Positions 15,824-24,532 of a stretch of 64,000 nt of DNA are shown here, one piece after another. The translations under genes were made by a program, and so were the position numbers. Every line of letters starts with the position of its first letter. Position 1 is the first letter of the stretch. The stretch comes from Rugosimonospora acidiphila (lineage in GTDB: Bacteria; Actinomycetota; Actinomycetes; Mycobacteriales; Micromonosporaceae), in NCBI RefSeq assembly GCF_039543385.1, contig NZ_BAABJQ010000023.1, positions 62,001-126,000 on the forward strand, written 5' to 3'. The notes beneath the pieces were generated by a model. The model saw only the letters and a list, made by a program, of their open reading frames with translations, was not told the DNA's origin and did not search any database.

Positions 15824-16924
15824 TCAGGTCAGCCGCTGGTCGCCCCGCTCTTTGAGCCGGTCCACCAACAGCTTCACATCCTGCGCCCGGTCGCGCGGGC
15901 AGACCATCACCGCGTCCGGGGTGTCGACGACTATCAGGTCGGACAGCCCGATGGTGGCGATCAGTCGACCGGACTGCGGCACCACCACCAGGTGATCGGA
16001 GTCGATCAACAGCATGTCCGGCTTCTCCGCCGAGTCGCTCGGGCCGACCACCACGTTGCCGTCACTGTCCGAACCCAACACGTCGCCGAGCGTGTGGAAG
16101 TCGCCGACGTCGTTCCAGCCGAAGTCGCCCGGCACCGTGGCCACCAGGCCCGCCTCGGCCGCACCCTCCATCACCGCGTAGTCCACGGAGATCTTGGGAA
16201 GCGTCGGCCACACCTCGCCGAGCACCTGCTCCCGGCGGTCGGTCGCCCAGGCCGCCGCGATCCGGGTGAGCCCGGCGTGCAGCTCGGGTTGCTGGCGGGC
16301 CAGCTCCCGCAGGAAGACGTCCACCCGCCAGACGAACATGCTGGCGTTCCAGAGGTACCGCCCCGAATCCACATAGGACCGGGCCACGTCGTACGACGGC
16401 TTCTCCTTGAACTGGTCGATCCGGCGCACCGGTCCACCGTCCAGCAGCTCGCCGCACTCCAGGTAGCCGTACCCGGTCTCCGGGTGGGTCGGCTCGATCC
16501 CCACGGTCATCAACAGGCCCCGCTGCGCCCCGGCGATCGCGTCCTGCAACACCCGTACGAACTGGCGACCGTCGCGCACCAGGTGATCGGCGGCGAACGA
16601 GCCCATCACCCCGTCCGGATCCCGGGTGGCGATCAGCGCGGCCGCCAGCCCGATCGCCGCGCACGAGTCGCGGGGCGACGGCTCCACCAGGATGTTGTCC
16701 TCCGGTACCGACGGGAGTTGGCGGGCCACGCCGGCGGCGTGCGCCACACCGGTCACCACATAGGTGCACTCCGGTGGGGTCAGCGGCGCGAGCCGCGCGA
16801 CCGTGGCCTGCAGGAGGGTGGCCTCGCTCCCGGTGAGCGGGTGGAGGAACTTGGGGTTACCCGAGCGGGACAGTGGCCAGAGACGAGTGCCGCTGCCGCC
16901 GGCAGGGATGACCGCGTAAAGCAT
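15824..16924 (-). CDS. manC: Mannose-1-phosphate guanylyltransferase (GDP-mannose pyrophosphorylase)
   Basis: A 366-residue nucleotidyltransferase that would make GDP-mannose from mannose-1-phosphate and GTP for glycans and lipoglycans. The signature PAGGSGTRLWPLSR near the N-terminus and PKFLHPLTG are canonical. FAADHLV carries the metal-binding Asp, and FKEKP and WNASMFVW motifs follow. ATG 16924 puts the signature about ten residues in; a TTG one codon upstream is possible. Located between fbiB and a glycosyltransferase, as in other actinobacteria where it sits near whiB2. Confidence 0.92.
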   Translation of the reverse strand: MLYAVIPAGGSGTRLWPLSRSGNPKFLHPLTGSEATLLQATVARLAPLTPPECTYVVTGVAHAAGVARQLPSVPEDNILVEPSPRDSCAAIGLAAALIATRDPDGVMGSFAADHLVRDGRQFVRVLQDAIAGAQRGLLMTVGIEPTHPETGYGYLECGELLDGGPVRRIDQFKEKPSYDVARSYVDSGRYLWNASMFVWRVDVFLRELARQQPELHAGLTRIAAAWATDRREQVLGEVWPTLPKISVDYAVMEGAAEAGLVATVPGDFGWNDVGDFHTLGDVLGSDSDGNVVVGPSDSAEKPDMLLIDSDHLVVVPQSGRLIATIGLSDLIVVDTPDAVMVCPRDRAQDVKLLVDRLKERGDQRLT

Positions 16925-17026
16925 CAAACCATCATGCCGGGCAAGCTCAACGGCCGTCGCCTCGGGGCGGGCAAAGTAGCCAATAGTGACTCGAATGAGA
17001 TGCGTTCGGCCAGCATAATTGTCGGT

Positions 17027-18166
17027 TCAGCCCGTAGCCGCTCGCGCCCAGGCAGCCAAGTGCACCTCGGCACTCGATTCCCAGGTGAATTCCTTCGCTC
17101 GATCGAAGCCGGCCTTTGCCAGATCGAGTCGCCGGGTCTCGTCGTCGAGCAGCGCGCCTAGATCGCGGCCGATCTCCTCAGCGCTCTCACCCGTGTACGC
17201 GACCGCGTCGCCGCCGACCTCCGGCAGTGACAGCCGGGGCGTGGTGAGCACCGGCGCCGCGCACGCCATGGCCTCCAGAATCGGCAGCCCGAACCCCTCG
17301 CCGTGCGACGGGTAGGCGGCCACCAGCGCGCCGCCCAGGTATCCGGGCAGGTCGGCGTAGCGCAGATAGCCGGGCCGGAGCAGGCGCAGGTCGGCCGGCA
17401 CCTCGGCGACGGCCTGGTCGATGTCATCGTCGTGCCCGGAGCCACCCGCCACCACCAGGGCCGGAGGCCGCTCGCGGCCGGTCACCGCAGCCACCCAGCC
17501 GCGGATCAGGTTGGGCACGTTCTTGCGCGGCTCCTTGGCACCGAGGAACGCCACGTACGGCGTGTCACCCAACCCCAGCCGCGCCCGGACCCGCGCCTTC
17601 TCGTCGTCGCTCGGCGCGTGGAACGCCTCGTGGTCGACGCCGTGGTAGGCCACGTCGATCCGGGTCGGGTCCGCGTCCAGCAGCCTGATCAGCTCGTCCC
17701 GGGTCGCCTTGCTGGGCACGATTACCCGCGCCGCGCGGCGCAGCGACGTCTTGATCGCGCTGCGGAAGAACGTCCGCCTCGACTTGTCGTAGTGCTCGGG
17801 TTCGGTGAAGAAGGTCGCGTCGTGCACGGTCACCGTGACCGGGCACGACGCCCGCAGCGGACACGTATAGAAAGGTGAGTGCAGCACCTGCGCACCGACC
17901 TGCTGGGCCAGCAGCGGCAGGCCGGTCTGCTCCCACGCGAGCCGGGCCGGCCGGTGGGCGACGGCCGCGGGGGCGCCGATGACCTCGGCGTTGCCCAGCA
18001 GTCGGCCGTAACGCTCCGCATCGGTTCGCTGGCACACTACTGCGAGATCAGCATCGAGCGCGCTGAGTGCCTTGAGCAACCCGTCAACGTAACGCCCGAC
18101 GCCACCCCGGTCCGCCGGGACACTGGTCGCATCGAAAAGTACGCGGGTCGCTTGACCGCCGGTCAC
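17027..18166 (-). CDS. GT4-family glycosyltransferase
   Basis: About 379 residues with a GT-B fold. The N-terminal acceptor domain includes the GGVGRYVDGLL turn. The C-terminal nucleotide-sugar domain has FLGAKEPRKN and the E-x7-E motif in EGFGLPILEA. It would transfer a sugar, plausibly mannose from the adjacent GDP-mannose pathway, to a cell-envelope acceptor. The GTG at 18166 is preferred because GAGGAG lies seven bases upstream; ATG 18181 overlaps that site. The acceptor cannot be told from sequence. Confidence 0.88.
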   Translation of the reverse strand: MTGGQATRVLFDATSVPADRGGVGRYVDGLLKALSALDADLAVVCQRTDAERYGRLLGNAEVIGAPAAVAHRPARLAWEQTGLPLLAQQVGAQVLHSPFYTCPLRASCPVTVTVHDATFFTEPEHYDKSRRTFFRSAIKTSLRRAARVIVPSKATRDELIRLLDADPTRIDVAYHGVDHEAFHAPSDDEKARVRARLGLGDTPYVAFLGAKEPRKNVPNLIRGWVAAVTGRERPPALVVAGGSGHDDDIDQAVAEVPADLRLLRPGYLRYADLPGYLGGALVAAYPSHGEGFGLPILEAMACAAPVLTTPRLSLPEVGGDAVAYTGESAEEIGRDLGALLDDETRRLDLAKAGFDRAKEFTWESSAEVHLAAWARAATG

Positions 18167-18312
18167 GAGTTCACTCCTCATCGGGCCTGCCGCAGGACTC
18201 CTACCGCCACACTACGCCCGGAACCCGTCCCGTCAGTGACCGCAACGCGACGATCATCCCAACCTATCCGGCTGGGCGTTCTGATAACCGCCGATGTGCT
18301 ACATCTGCCCAG

Positions 18313-18993
18313 GTGAACAACGTGCGCGAACTTTTCACCACGGCGGTCGACCTTGATCCGACACGCCCGCTGCTGACCTTCTACGACGACGCGACCGGAG
18401 AACGGACGGAATTGTCCGGCGCAACACTGTCGAACTGGGTGGCCAAAACCGGCAATCTGCTCGTTGACGGGGCCGCGCTCGGCCCCGGAGACACCGCGCT
18501 CGTGCTGCTCCCGCCGCACTGGCAGACCGCCGCGGTGCTCCTCGGATGCTGGTCGGCCGGCCTGTCCGTGCGGCCCGACGGGGCCACCGAGGAGCCCTTC
18601 GACATCGCGTTCGTGGCGGCCGATCGGACCGACGAAGTCACTGTGGGTGATCGGTACGCACTCGGGCTGCACCCGTTCGGGCTACCGCTGCGCGACGTGC
18701 CCCCCGGGTACCAGGACTACTCGGTCGAGGTGCGCGGCCACGGGGACCGGTTCGCGCCCTCCGCCCCGGCCGACGATCAGGGGCCGCTGTGCGCACGGGC
18801 GGTCCAGCGCGCGGCGACGTTGGGAATCGCGGAGGGCGCGCGGGTGCTCATCGACGCGAGCGCCTATCCGGACCCGGTCGACTGGCTGCTCGCCCCGCTG
18901 GCCGCGCGGGCCAGCCTCGTCCTGTGTGGACATCTGGATCAGGATCGGCTGGCGACGCGCGTCCAGTCGGAACGGGTCAGCCTCGTCGTCTAG
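18313..18993 (+). CDS. TIGR03089 family protein (truncated AMP-binding-like)
   Basis: 226 residues resembling the N-terminal part of acyl-adenylating enzymes (LFTTAVDLDPTRPLLTFYDD..., GDTALVLLPPHWQTAAVLLGCWSAG). It has no phosphate loop or C-terminal domain, so adenylation activity is unlikely. This size is normal for the family, so it is not a broken gene. The position next to the mannose and glycosyltransferase genes is conserved in actinobacteria. The last 17 bases overlap the convergent acetoacetate-CoA ligase gene. Confidence 0.8.
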   Translation: MNNVRELFTTAVDLDPTRPLLTFYDDATGERTELSGATLSNWVAKTGNLLVDGAALGPGDTALVLLPPHWQTAAVLLGCWSAGLSVRPDGATEEPFDIAFVAADRTDEVTVGDRYALGLHPFGLPLRDVPPGYQDYSVEVRGHGDRFAPSAPADDQGPLCARAVQRAATLGIAEGARVLIDASAYPDPVDWLLAPLAARASLVLCGHLDQDRLATRVQSERVSLVV

Positions 18994-20962
18994 CCCGGGA
19001 CAACTCCTCGAAGGCGAGCAGGGACTCCGGGTTGGCCAGGGCACCGCGGGCGGCCGCCGCGTCCACCGGCGTACCGGTGAGGATCTTCTTCACCGGTACC
19101 TCCAGCTTCTTGCCGCTCAACGTCCGCGGCACCGCGCGTACCTGGTAGATCTCGTCCGGTACGTGCCGGGGTGACAGCGCGACGCGCAGCTGCCGGGCGA
19201 TCCGCGAGCGCAGCGCGTCGTCCAGCTCCATCCCCTCGGCGAGCACCACGAACAGCAGCAGCTCGCCGGCGCCACCCTCGTCGTCCTCCAGGTGGACGAC
19301 GACGGAGTCATCGACCTCGGGCAGCCCGTCCACCACCGAGTAGAACTCGGCGGTGCCCAGCCGAACCCCGCCCCGGTTCAGGGTGGCGTCCGAGCGGCCG
19401 GTGATTACGCAGGTACCCCGCTCGGTGATGGTGATCCAGTCCCCGTGCCGCCACACCCCGGGAAACACGTCGAAGTACGCCTCCCGGTACCGCTCGCCGT
19501 CCTCGTCGCCCCAGAAGCCGACCGGCATCGACGGCATGGGGGCGGTGATCACCAACTCGCCGAGCTCGCCGACTACCGGCTTGCCGGCCGGGTCGTAGGC
19601 CTCGACGCGCGTGCCCAGCGCCCGGCACGAGATCTCGCCCTGGTACACCGGCACCAGCGGCGAGCCGCCGACGAAGCCGGTGCACACGTCGGTGCCGCCG
19701 GACAGCGAGGCGAGCAGGATGTCCGCGCCGACGTTCTCGTACACCCAGGCGAAGCCCTCCGGCGGCAGCGGCGCGCCGGTCGAGCCCAGCCCGCGCAGGG
19801 TGTGGCCGACCAGGTCGCGCGGCACCACTCCGGCCTTACGGCAGGCCAGCAGGAACGGGGCCGAGGTACCGAAGTAAGTAATGCCCAACTCGCCGGCCAT
19901 CCGCCAGAGCGCGGCCGGGTCGGCCTCGGCCGGCCGGCCGGGCTCCGCCGACACCATAGGGTTGCCGTCGAACAGCACAATCGCCGAGCCGACGGCCGGC
20001 GCGGAGACCAGGTAATTCCACATCATCCAGCCGGTCGTGCTGAACCAGAAAAACCGGTCACCGGGGCCGAGATCCTGATGCAGGGCCAGCATCTTGACGT
20101 GCTCCAACAGGATGCCGCCGTGCCCGTGCACGATGGGCTTGGGCAGTCCGGTGGTACCCGAGGAGTAGAGCACGTACAGCGGGTGGTCGAACGGTACCGG
20201 TGCGAACACCAGCGGCTCATCGGTCGGCGCGGCCAGGTCCGCCCAGCCGTCGGGTGCGTCACCGTCGAGATAGGACACCGTCACGGTGTGCTGCAGCGAC
20301 GGCAGCGCCTCCCGGATCGCGGCCACCTCGCCGCGGCGGTCGATCGGCTTGTCGCCGTACCGGTACCCGTCGACGGCCACCAGTACCTTGGGCTCGATCT
20401 GCCGCCAGCGGTCGGTGACGCTGCGAGTGCCGAACTCGGGAGCGCACGAGGAGAAGATCGCGCCCAGGCTCGCGGTGGCGAGCAGCAGCACGTACGCCTC
20501 CGGGATGTTCGGCAGGTACGCGGCCACCCGGTCCCCCTCGCCGACCCCGAGCCGCACCAGCCCGGCCCGTACCCGCCGGACCTGCTCGCGCAGGTCGGCC
20601 GCGGTCAGCGTCACCTGGGCCCGGGTCTGCGAGACACCGAAGACCATCGGAGTGGAATTCGCCACACCGGGCATGCGGAGCACGTGTTCGGCGTAGTTCA
20701 GCCGGGCACCGGGGAACCATCGAGCCCCGGGCATGTGCGCATCCGCTAGTACGGCGGTCGGTGCGGTGTGCGCGGACACCATGAAGTAGTCCCAGACGGC
20801 TCCCCAGAATCCGGCGAGGTCGGTGGTCGACCATTCCCACAGCGCGGGGTAGTCGGCGAAATCCAGCCCCCGCTCGCGGTCGAGCCAGTTCATGAAATCG
20901 CCTACGCGGTAACGGTTTTTCGCGTCGGCGGGCGGCGTCCAGAGCACCTTGTTCGCGGTCAT
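18977..20962 (-). CDS. Acetoacetate-CoA ligase (AMP-forming)
   Basis: 661 residues of the acyl-adenylate family. An ACS-type N-terminal domain (WTPPADAKNRYRVGDFMNWL) is followed by the phosphate loop YSSGTTGLPKPIVHG, the STTGWMMWNYLVS core and the C-terminal lid with RSDATLNRGGVRLG and the acylation lysine in SGKKLEVP. The fine pattern matches acetoacetyl-CoA synthetase rather than acetyl-CoA synthetase. It would activate acetoacetate for lipid or ketone use. ATG 20962 follows a GGGGAGGA site by about six bases. Tail-to-tail overlap with the TIGR03089 gene is 17 bases. Confidence 0.88.
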   Translation of the reverse strand: MTANKVLWTPPADAKNRYRVGDFMNWLDRERGLDFADYPALWEWSTTDLAGFWGAVWDYFMVSAHTAPTAVLADAHMPGARWFPGARLNYAEHVLRMPGVANSTPMVFGVSQTRAQVTLTAADLREQVRRVRAGLVRLGVGEGDRVAAYLPNIPEAYVLLLATASLGAIFSSCAPEFGTRSVTDRWRQIEPKVLVAVDGYRYGDKPIDRRGEVAAIREALPSLQHTVTVSYLDGDAPDGWADLAAPTDEPLVFAPVPFDHPLYVLYSSGTTGLPKPIVHGHGGILLEHVKMLALHQDLGPGDRFFWFSTTGWMMWNYLVSAPAVGSAIVLFDGNPMVSAEPGRPAEADPAALWRMAGELGITYFGTSAPFLLACRKAGVVPRDLVGHTLRGLGSTGAPLPPEGFAWVYENVGADILLASLSGGTDVCTGFVGGSPLVPVYQGEISCRALGTRVEAYDPAGKPVVGELGELVITAPMPSMPVGFWGDEDGERYREAYFDVFPGVWRHGDWITITERGTCVITGRSDATLNRGGVRLGTAEFYSVVDGLPEVDDSVVVHLEDDEGGAGELLLFVVLAEGMELDDALRSRIARQLRVALSPRHVPDEIYQVRAVPRTLSGKKLEVPVKKILTGTPVDAAAARGALANPESLLAFEELSRARRRG

Positions 20963-21228
20963 CGCGCTCCTCCCCACATCGGTGGTGAGATCCATCCTGC
21001 ACCGTTCGCGGTGACAGTGGTCACCGCCGGTCGGGGCGGGGCCGAGCCGGTCCGGCGGCGCCGAGCGCGGGCCCGACCGGGCCGACGGGCGCGGCGCGGG
21101 GTGCCCGGGAACGGACCGCCCGGAGGGATCCGGGGGCGCGGCGAAGGGGCGGCATCGACGGTGAGCAGCGGGATGGCGCGCCCGGCGAGGCAATCGTCCG
21201 TCGTGCCGGGAGTTTGTCCGGAACACGG

Positions 21229-21234
21229 TACGGT
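21229..21234 (+). promoter_or_regulatory. -10 box for a leaderless membrane-protein gene
   Basis: TACGGT ends seven bases before the ATG at 21242. Confidence 0.5.
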
Positions 21235-21241
21235 CCCCGGT

Positions 21242-22966
21242 ATGCGACACATCGCAACGTTGATCGCCGCGATCTTCATCGGCCCGCTGGCCTGGATCCT
21301 GATCGCCTTCGGGCAGGAGCGGTCCGCGACCGCGTTCGCCCGGGCCGGCAGCAGCGGCGCGTTCCATACCGGAGACTTCGTGCGGCCGCTGGCCTACCTG
21401 GCGGTGGCCGGGGTGCTCATCGGTCTCATCGCCACCCTGCGGTTCTCGCCGCTCGGCGCGGTGCTGACCGGCGTGGTGTACGTGCTCAGCTACGTATGGC
21501 TGCTCGTCGACCCGGACGAACTGCTGGACCTGTTCAAGCGCGACCTCGACATCTTCGGCCGGACGGCGGACCCGACGGTACCGGTGCGCACGGGCACCAC
21601 TCTGATCGTCGGTGCGCTGCTGCTGGTGTCGGTGTTGAGTGCGAAGCGCTGGCGGCGGTGGCCCCGGCCGGTACTCGCCGAGGTCGCCGGTCCGTCGCCC
21701 GAACCGGTACCCGAGCCGATCGAGTACGACCTTGGTCGGCTCGGCTTCGCCGACACCGATGCACCGCGCCCCGACAATGAGCCCGACACGTTGGTCAACC
21801 CGTTCGGCCCCGCCGCCGGGGCGCCGGCCGGGCATGCTCCGATCCCCCGTACCGCGCCGCTCATCGAGTCCACGCAGCCGGCCGTCTCGCACTTCGTGAC
21901 GCCCACGCCACCGGGGGCGGCCGGGTCGCGGATGGAGCCGGCGCGGGGCGAGGACCCGACCGCCGACCTGTCCGCGCCGGTCACGGCGCCGGCACGCCCA
22001 GAGCCCTCGACGGCCGATGTCTCGCTGCCCACCGCCGACCTGTCGCCGCCCACTACCGACCTGTCGGCGCCAGCGGCAGTCCCGGCGCAACGCAGCGAGT
22101 CCCCCGCCAATCCGCCCACGCTGGACGAGCCCACGCCAGCGCTCGGCGAGCCCACGCCAGCACTCGGCGAGCCCGCGCCAGCACTGGACGAGCCCGCGCC
22201 GGACGAGTCGGCCCGCGGTCAGCTCGTGATGGACGAGCCCTCGCGGAACGAGTCGGCGCGGAGCGAACCTGTGACGGACGAGCCCGCGCGGGATGAGTCG
22301 GCGGTCGCCGCGTCGACCGGCGACGAGCCGATCGGGAACGAGCCGACCGTGGACGAGCCGACCGTGGACGAGCCGACCGTGGCGACGATCCAGGCGGCGA
22401 AGCCGTCGGACGCCGAGCCGATCGACAGCGCACCAGCCGGAGCCGCGCCGAGCCAGCCCGAGCTAGCTCTTACCGAACCGAACACGGCCGAACCGAACAT
22501 GGCCGAACCGACCCGTCCCGATCCAAGCCCAGCCGAAGCGAGCACGGCCGAACCGAGCACGGCCGAACCGAGCACGGCCGAACCGAGCACGGTCGAACCG
22601 GTCCAGACGGAATCGAGTCAGGCGCCGTCGACCGAGACGCCGTCGACCGAGACACCGGTGGCCGAGACGCCGTTGGCCGAGACGCCGTCGACTGAGGCGC
22701 CGTTGGCCGACGCCGAGCCGGACCGGGAACCGTCGCCGCAGGCGCCCCCGGCCGGGGATGAATCGAGCCCGGCAACGCCCGTCCGGATGTCACCGGCCGA
22801 GGGCGGGTCCGGCGGACCCGCCAGGGCCGAGCCGGTGGAGCGGCCGTTCGATCGGTGGGCTGCCGTCGAGTCGCAGGCGCCTCGGACGTACCAGGGTCGG
22901 ACCCCGCCGGCCGGCTCGCCGTGGGCTACCCCGCCGCGTGAGGGCGCCGACGATTCGCCGAGCTGA
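21242..22966 (+). CDS. Membrane-anchored protein with a long repetitive Glu/Pro/Ser/Thr tail
   Basis: 574 residues of unknown function. The first 140 hold three or four hydrophobic segments (about 5-22, 45-65, 68-88, 115-130). The remaining 430 are disordered and built from short DNA-level repeats: three 21-bp units near 22131-22193, 15-bp GAGCCGACCGTGGAC units near 22337-22380, 15-bp Ala-Glu-Pro-Ser-Thr units near 22536-22595, and further 15-bp units (STETP) near 22628-22715. No catalytic motif. The layout (membrane domain plus low-complexity tail) echoes the gene at 11988-13202. It starts without a leader. Confidence 0.75.
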   Translation: MRHIATLIAAIFIGPLAWILIAFGQERSATAFARAGSSGAFHTGDFVRPLAYLAVAGVLIGLIATLRFSPLGAVLTGVVYVLSYVWLLVDPDELLDLFKRDLDIFGRTADPTVPVRTGTTLIVGALLLVSVLSAKRWRRWPRPVLAEVAGPSPEPVPEPIEYDLGRLGFADTDAPRPDNEPDTLVNPFGPAAGAPAGHAPIPRTAPLIESTQPAVSHFVTPTPPGAAGSRMEPARGEDPTADLSAPVTAPARPEPSTADVSLPTADLSPPTTDLSAPAAVPAQRSESPANPPTLDEPTPALGEPTPALGEPAPALDEPAPDESARGQLVMDEPSRNESARSEPVTDEPARDESAVAASTGDEPIGNEPTVDEPTVDEPTVATIQAAKPSDAEPIDSAPAGAAPSQPELALTEPNTAEPNMAEPTRPDPSPAEASTAEPSTAEPSTAEPSTVEPVQTESSQAPSTETPSTETPVAETPLAETPSTEAPLADAEPDREPSPQAPPAGDESSPATPVRMSPAEGGSGGPARAEPVERPFDRWAAVESQAPRTYQGRTPPAGSPWATPPREGADDSPS

Positions 22967-22974
22967 CCAGGCAG

Positions 22975-23018
22975 CCGCTCGTACCGCTCGCCGGGACCGC
23001 TCGTACCGCTTCGCGGGG
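22975..23018. repeat. Tandem repeat, 22 bp x 2, after the stop codon
   Basis: Units 22975-22996 and 22997-23018 share CCGCTCGTACCGCT and then diverge slightly. They start eight bases after the stop at 22966. Confidence 0.65.
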
Positions 23019-23034
23019 GCCGGCACCCGGACGC

Positions 23035-23069
23035 CCCGATCGGCCGGTCATTCAAACCGGCCGATCGGG
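23035..23069. terminator. Bidirectional terminator, 14-bp stem
   Basis: Arms 23035-23048 and 23056-23069 are exact complements around CATTCAA, between two convergent genes. Confidence 0.8.
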
Positions 23070-23121
23070 CTGATATCCATCGGCACGTCGACTACCCATA
23101 GGCGCACCGACGAGTTGGCGC

Positions 23122-24276
23122 TCAGCCGCGCAACAGCTCCCGCGCCATCACGATCCGCTGCACCTGGTTCGTGCCCTCGTAGATCTGCGTGATCTTCGCG
23201 TCCCGCATCATCCGCTCGAGCGGAAAGTCCTTCGTGTACCCGTACCCGCCGAGCAACTGCACCGCGTCGGTGGTGATCTCCATGGCGGCGTCCGAGGCGA
23301 AACACTTCGCCGCCGCGCCGAAGTAGGTCAGGTCGGCGTCGCCGCGCTCCGACTTCCCCGCCGCCGCGTAGGTGAGCTGGCGCGCCGCCTCCAGCTTCAT
23401 GCCCATGTCGGCGAGCATGAACTGGATGCCCTGAAACTCCGCGATCGCCTTGCCGAACTGCCGGCGCTCCTGGACGTAGCGCTTGGCGAAGTCCAGCGCA
23501 CCCTGGGCGATGCCGATCGCCTGGGCCGCGATGGTGACCCGGGTGTGATCCAGCGTCCGCATGGCGATCTTGAAGCCCTCACCCGGCTTTCCGATCATCC
23601 GGTCGGCCGGCACCCGGACGTTGTCGAAGTACACCTCGCGGGTCGGCGATCCCTTGATGCCGAGCTTCTTCTCGGGTGCGCCGAAGGTCACGCCGGGGTC
23701 GGACTTCTCGACCACGAATGCCGAGATGCCACGCGAACGCTCACCAGGCGCGGTCACCGCGAAGACCGTGTAAAACTCCGAGACGCCCGCATTCGTGATC
23801 CACCGCTTTGCCCCGTTGATCACATAGTGATCATTGTCACTCACCGCACGGGTCGTCATCGATGCCGCGTCGCTGCCGGCCTCGGGCTCTGACAGGCAGT
23901 ACGAGAACATCCCGTCGCCGCGCGCCACTGGGGCCAAATACCGCCGCTTCAACTCGTCTGAGCCGGCCAGCAACAGCGGCATGGTGCCCAGCTTGTTCAC
24001 GGCGGGAATCAGCGAGGAGGCGGCACAGGCGCGGGCCACTTCCTCGATCACGATGGCCGTGGCCAGCGCGTCGGCGCCGGCGCCGCCGTACTCCTCGGGG
24101 ATGTGCGGTGCGTGGAAATCCGCGCTGCGCAGCGCGTCGTACGACGCCTGCGGGAACTCTCCGGTCTCGTCGGCGTGTGCCGCGTTCGGCGCCACCTTGC
24201 CCTCGCAGAGCGAGCGCACCGCGTCCCGGATTTCCTGGTGTTCTTCCGGGAGTTGGTACGCGTCAAAACCCGTCAT
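23122..24276 (-). CDS. Acyl-CoA dehydrogenase
   Basis: A 384-residue flavoprotein of the short-chain acyl-CoA dehydrogenase group (FadE25/AcdA-like), introducing the alpha-beta double bond in fatty-acid or branched-chain acyl-CoA breakdown. It shows YCLSEPEAGSDAASM, WITNAG, GEGFKIAMRTLDHTR, and the catalytic Glu region YEGTNQVQRIVMAREL. ATG 24276 follows GGGAGGG by seven bases. Its neighbours in this block (purE/purK to the right, mannose genes to the left) match the usual actinobacterial location. A dyad about 100 bases upstream may be its operator. Confidence 0.93.
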   Translation of the reverse strand: MTGFDAYQLPEEHQEIRDAVRSLCEGKVAPNAAHADETGEFPQASYDALRSADFHAPHIPEEYGGAGADALATAIVIEEVARACAASSLIPAVNKLGTMPLLLAGSDELKRRYLAPVARGDGMFSYCLSEPEAGSDAASMTTRAVSDNDHYVINGAKRWITNAGVSEFYTVFAVTAPGERSRGISAFVVEKSDPGVTFGAPEKKLGIKGSPTREVYFDNVRVPADRMIGKPGEGFKIAMRTLDHTRVTIAAQAIGIAQGALDFAKRYVQERRQFGKAIAEFQGIQFMLADMGMKLEAARQLTYAAAGKSERGDADLTYFGAAAKCFASDAAMEITTDAVQLLGGYGYTKDFPLERMMRDAKITQIYEGTNQVQRIVMARELLRG

Positions 24277-24377
24277 CCGGGAACCCTCCCTGTCGGAGAT
24301 CCGGGCTGTTCGGTGTACCTGACAGGCCGGAAGGTATGAGGTGTGGGCGCTAGGCTGGGCGCGTAGCGGGGCTAAGC

Positions 24378-24391
24378 TTACTGACCGGTAA
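24378..24391. promoter_or_regulatory. Dyad TTACTGACCGGTAA in the divergent acyl-CoA dehydrogenase region
   Basis: TTAC and GTAA half-sites flank TGACCG, 102 bases upstream of the acyl-CoA dehydrogenase start and 142 upstream of the UDP-glucose dehydrogenase-type start. TetR-type regulators of fatty-acid genes often use TTAC-N-GTAA dyads. The assignment is inference. Confidence 0.45.
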
Positions 24392-24532
24392 CCCGATGTC
24401 GTTGCCAGGCCGGGTGGGTCAAGCACTATCCTCGCCGGGACGGCGCGGTGGCCGCAAACGCCCGTCCGGCCCGGAGCGGAAAAAGTTTCGAGGCCGCGGC
24501 ATATGCGGCACGTGTGCGAGCGGAGACCAGGT

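Noticed and set aside
18313..18993. Pseudogene of an acyl-CoA synthetase
   Set aside because: The length and ends match the TIGR03089 family, which is naturally short, and the frame is intact.
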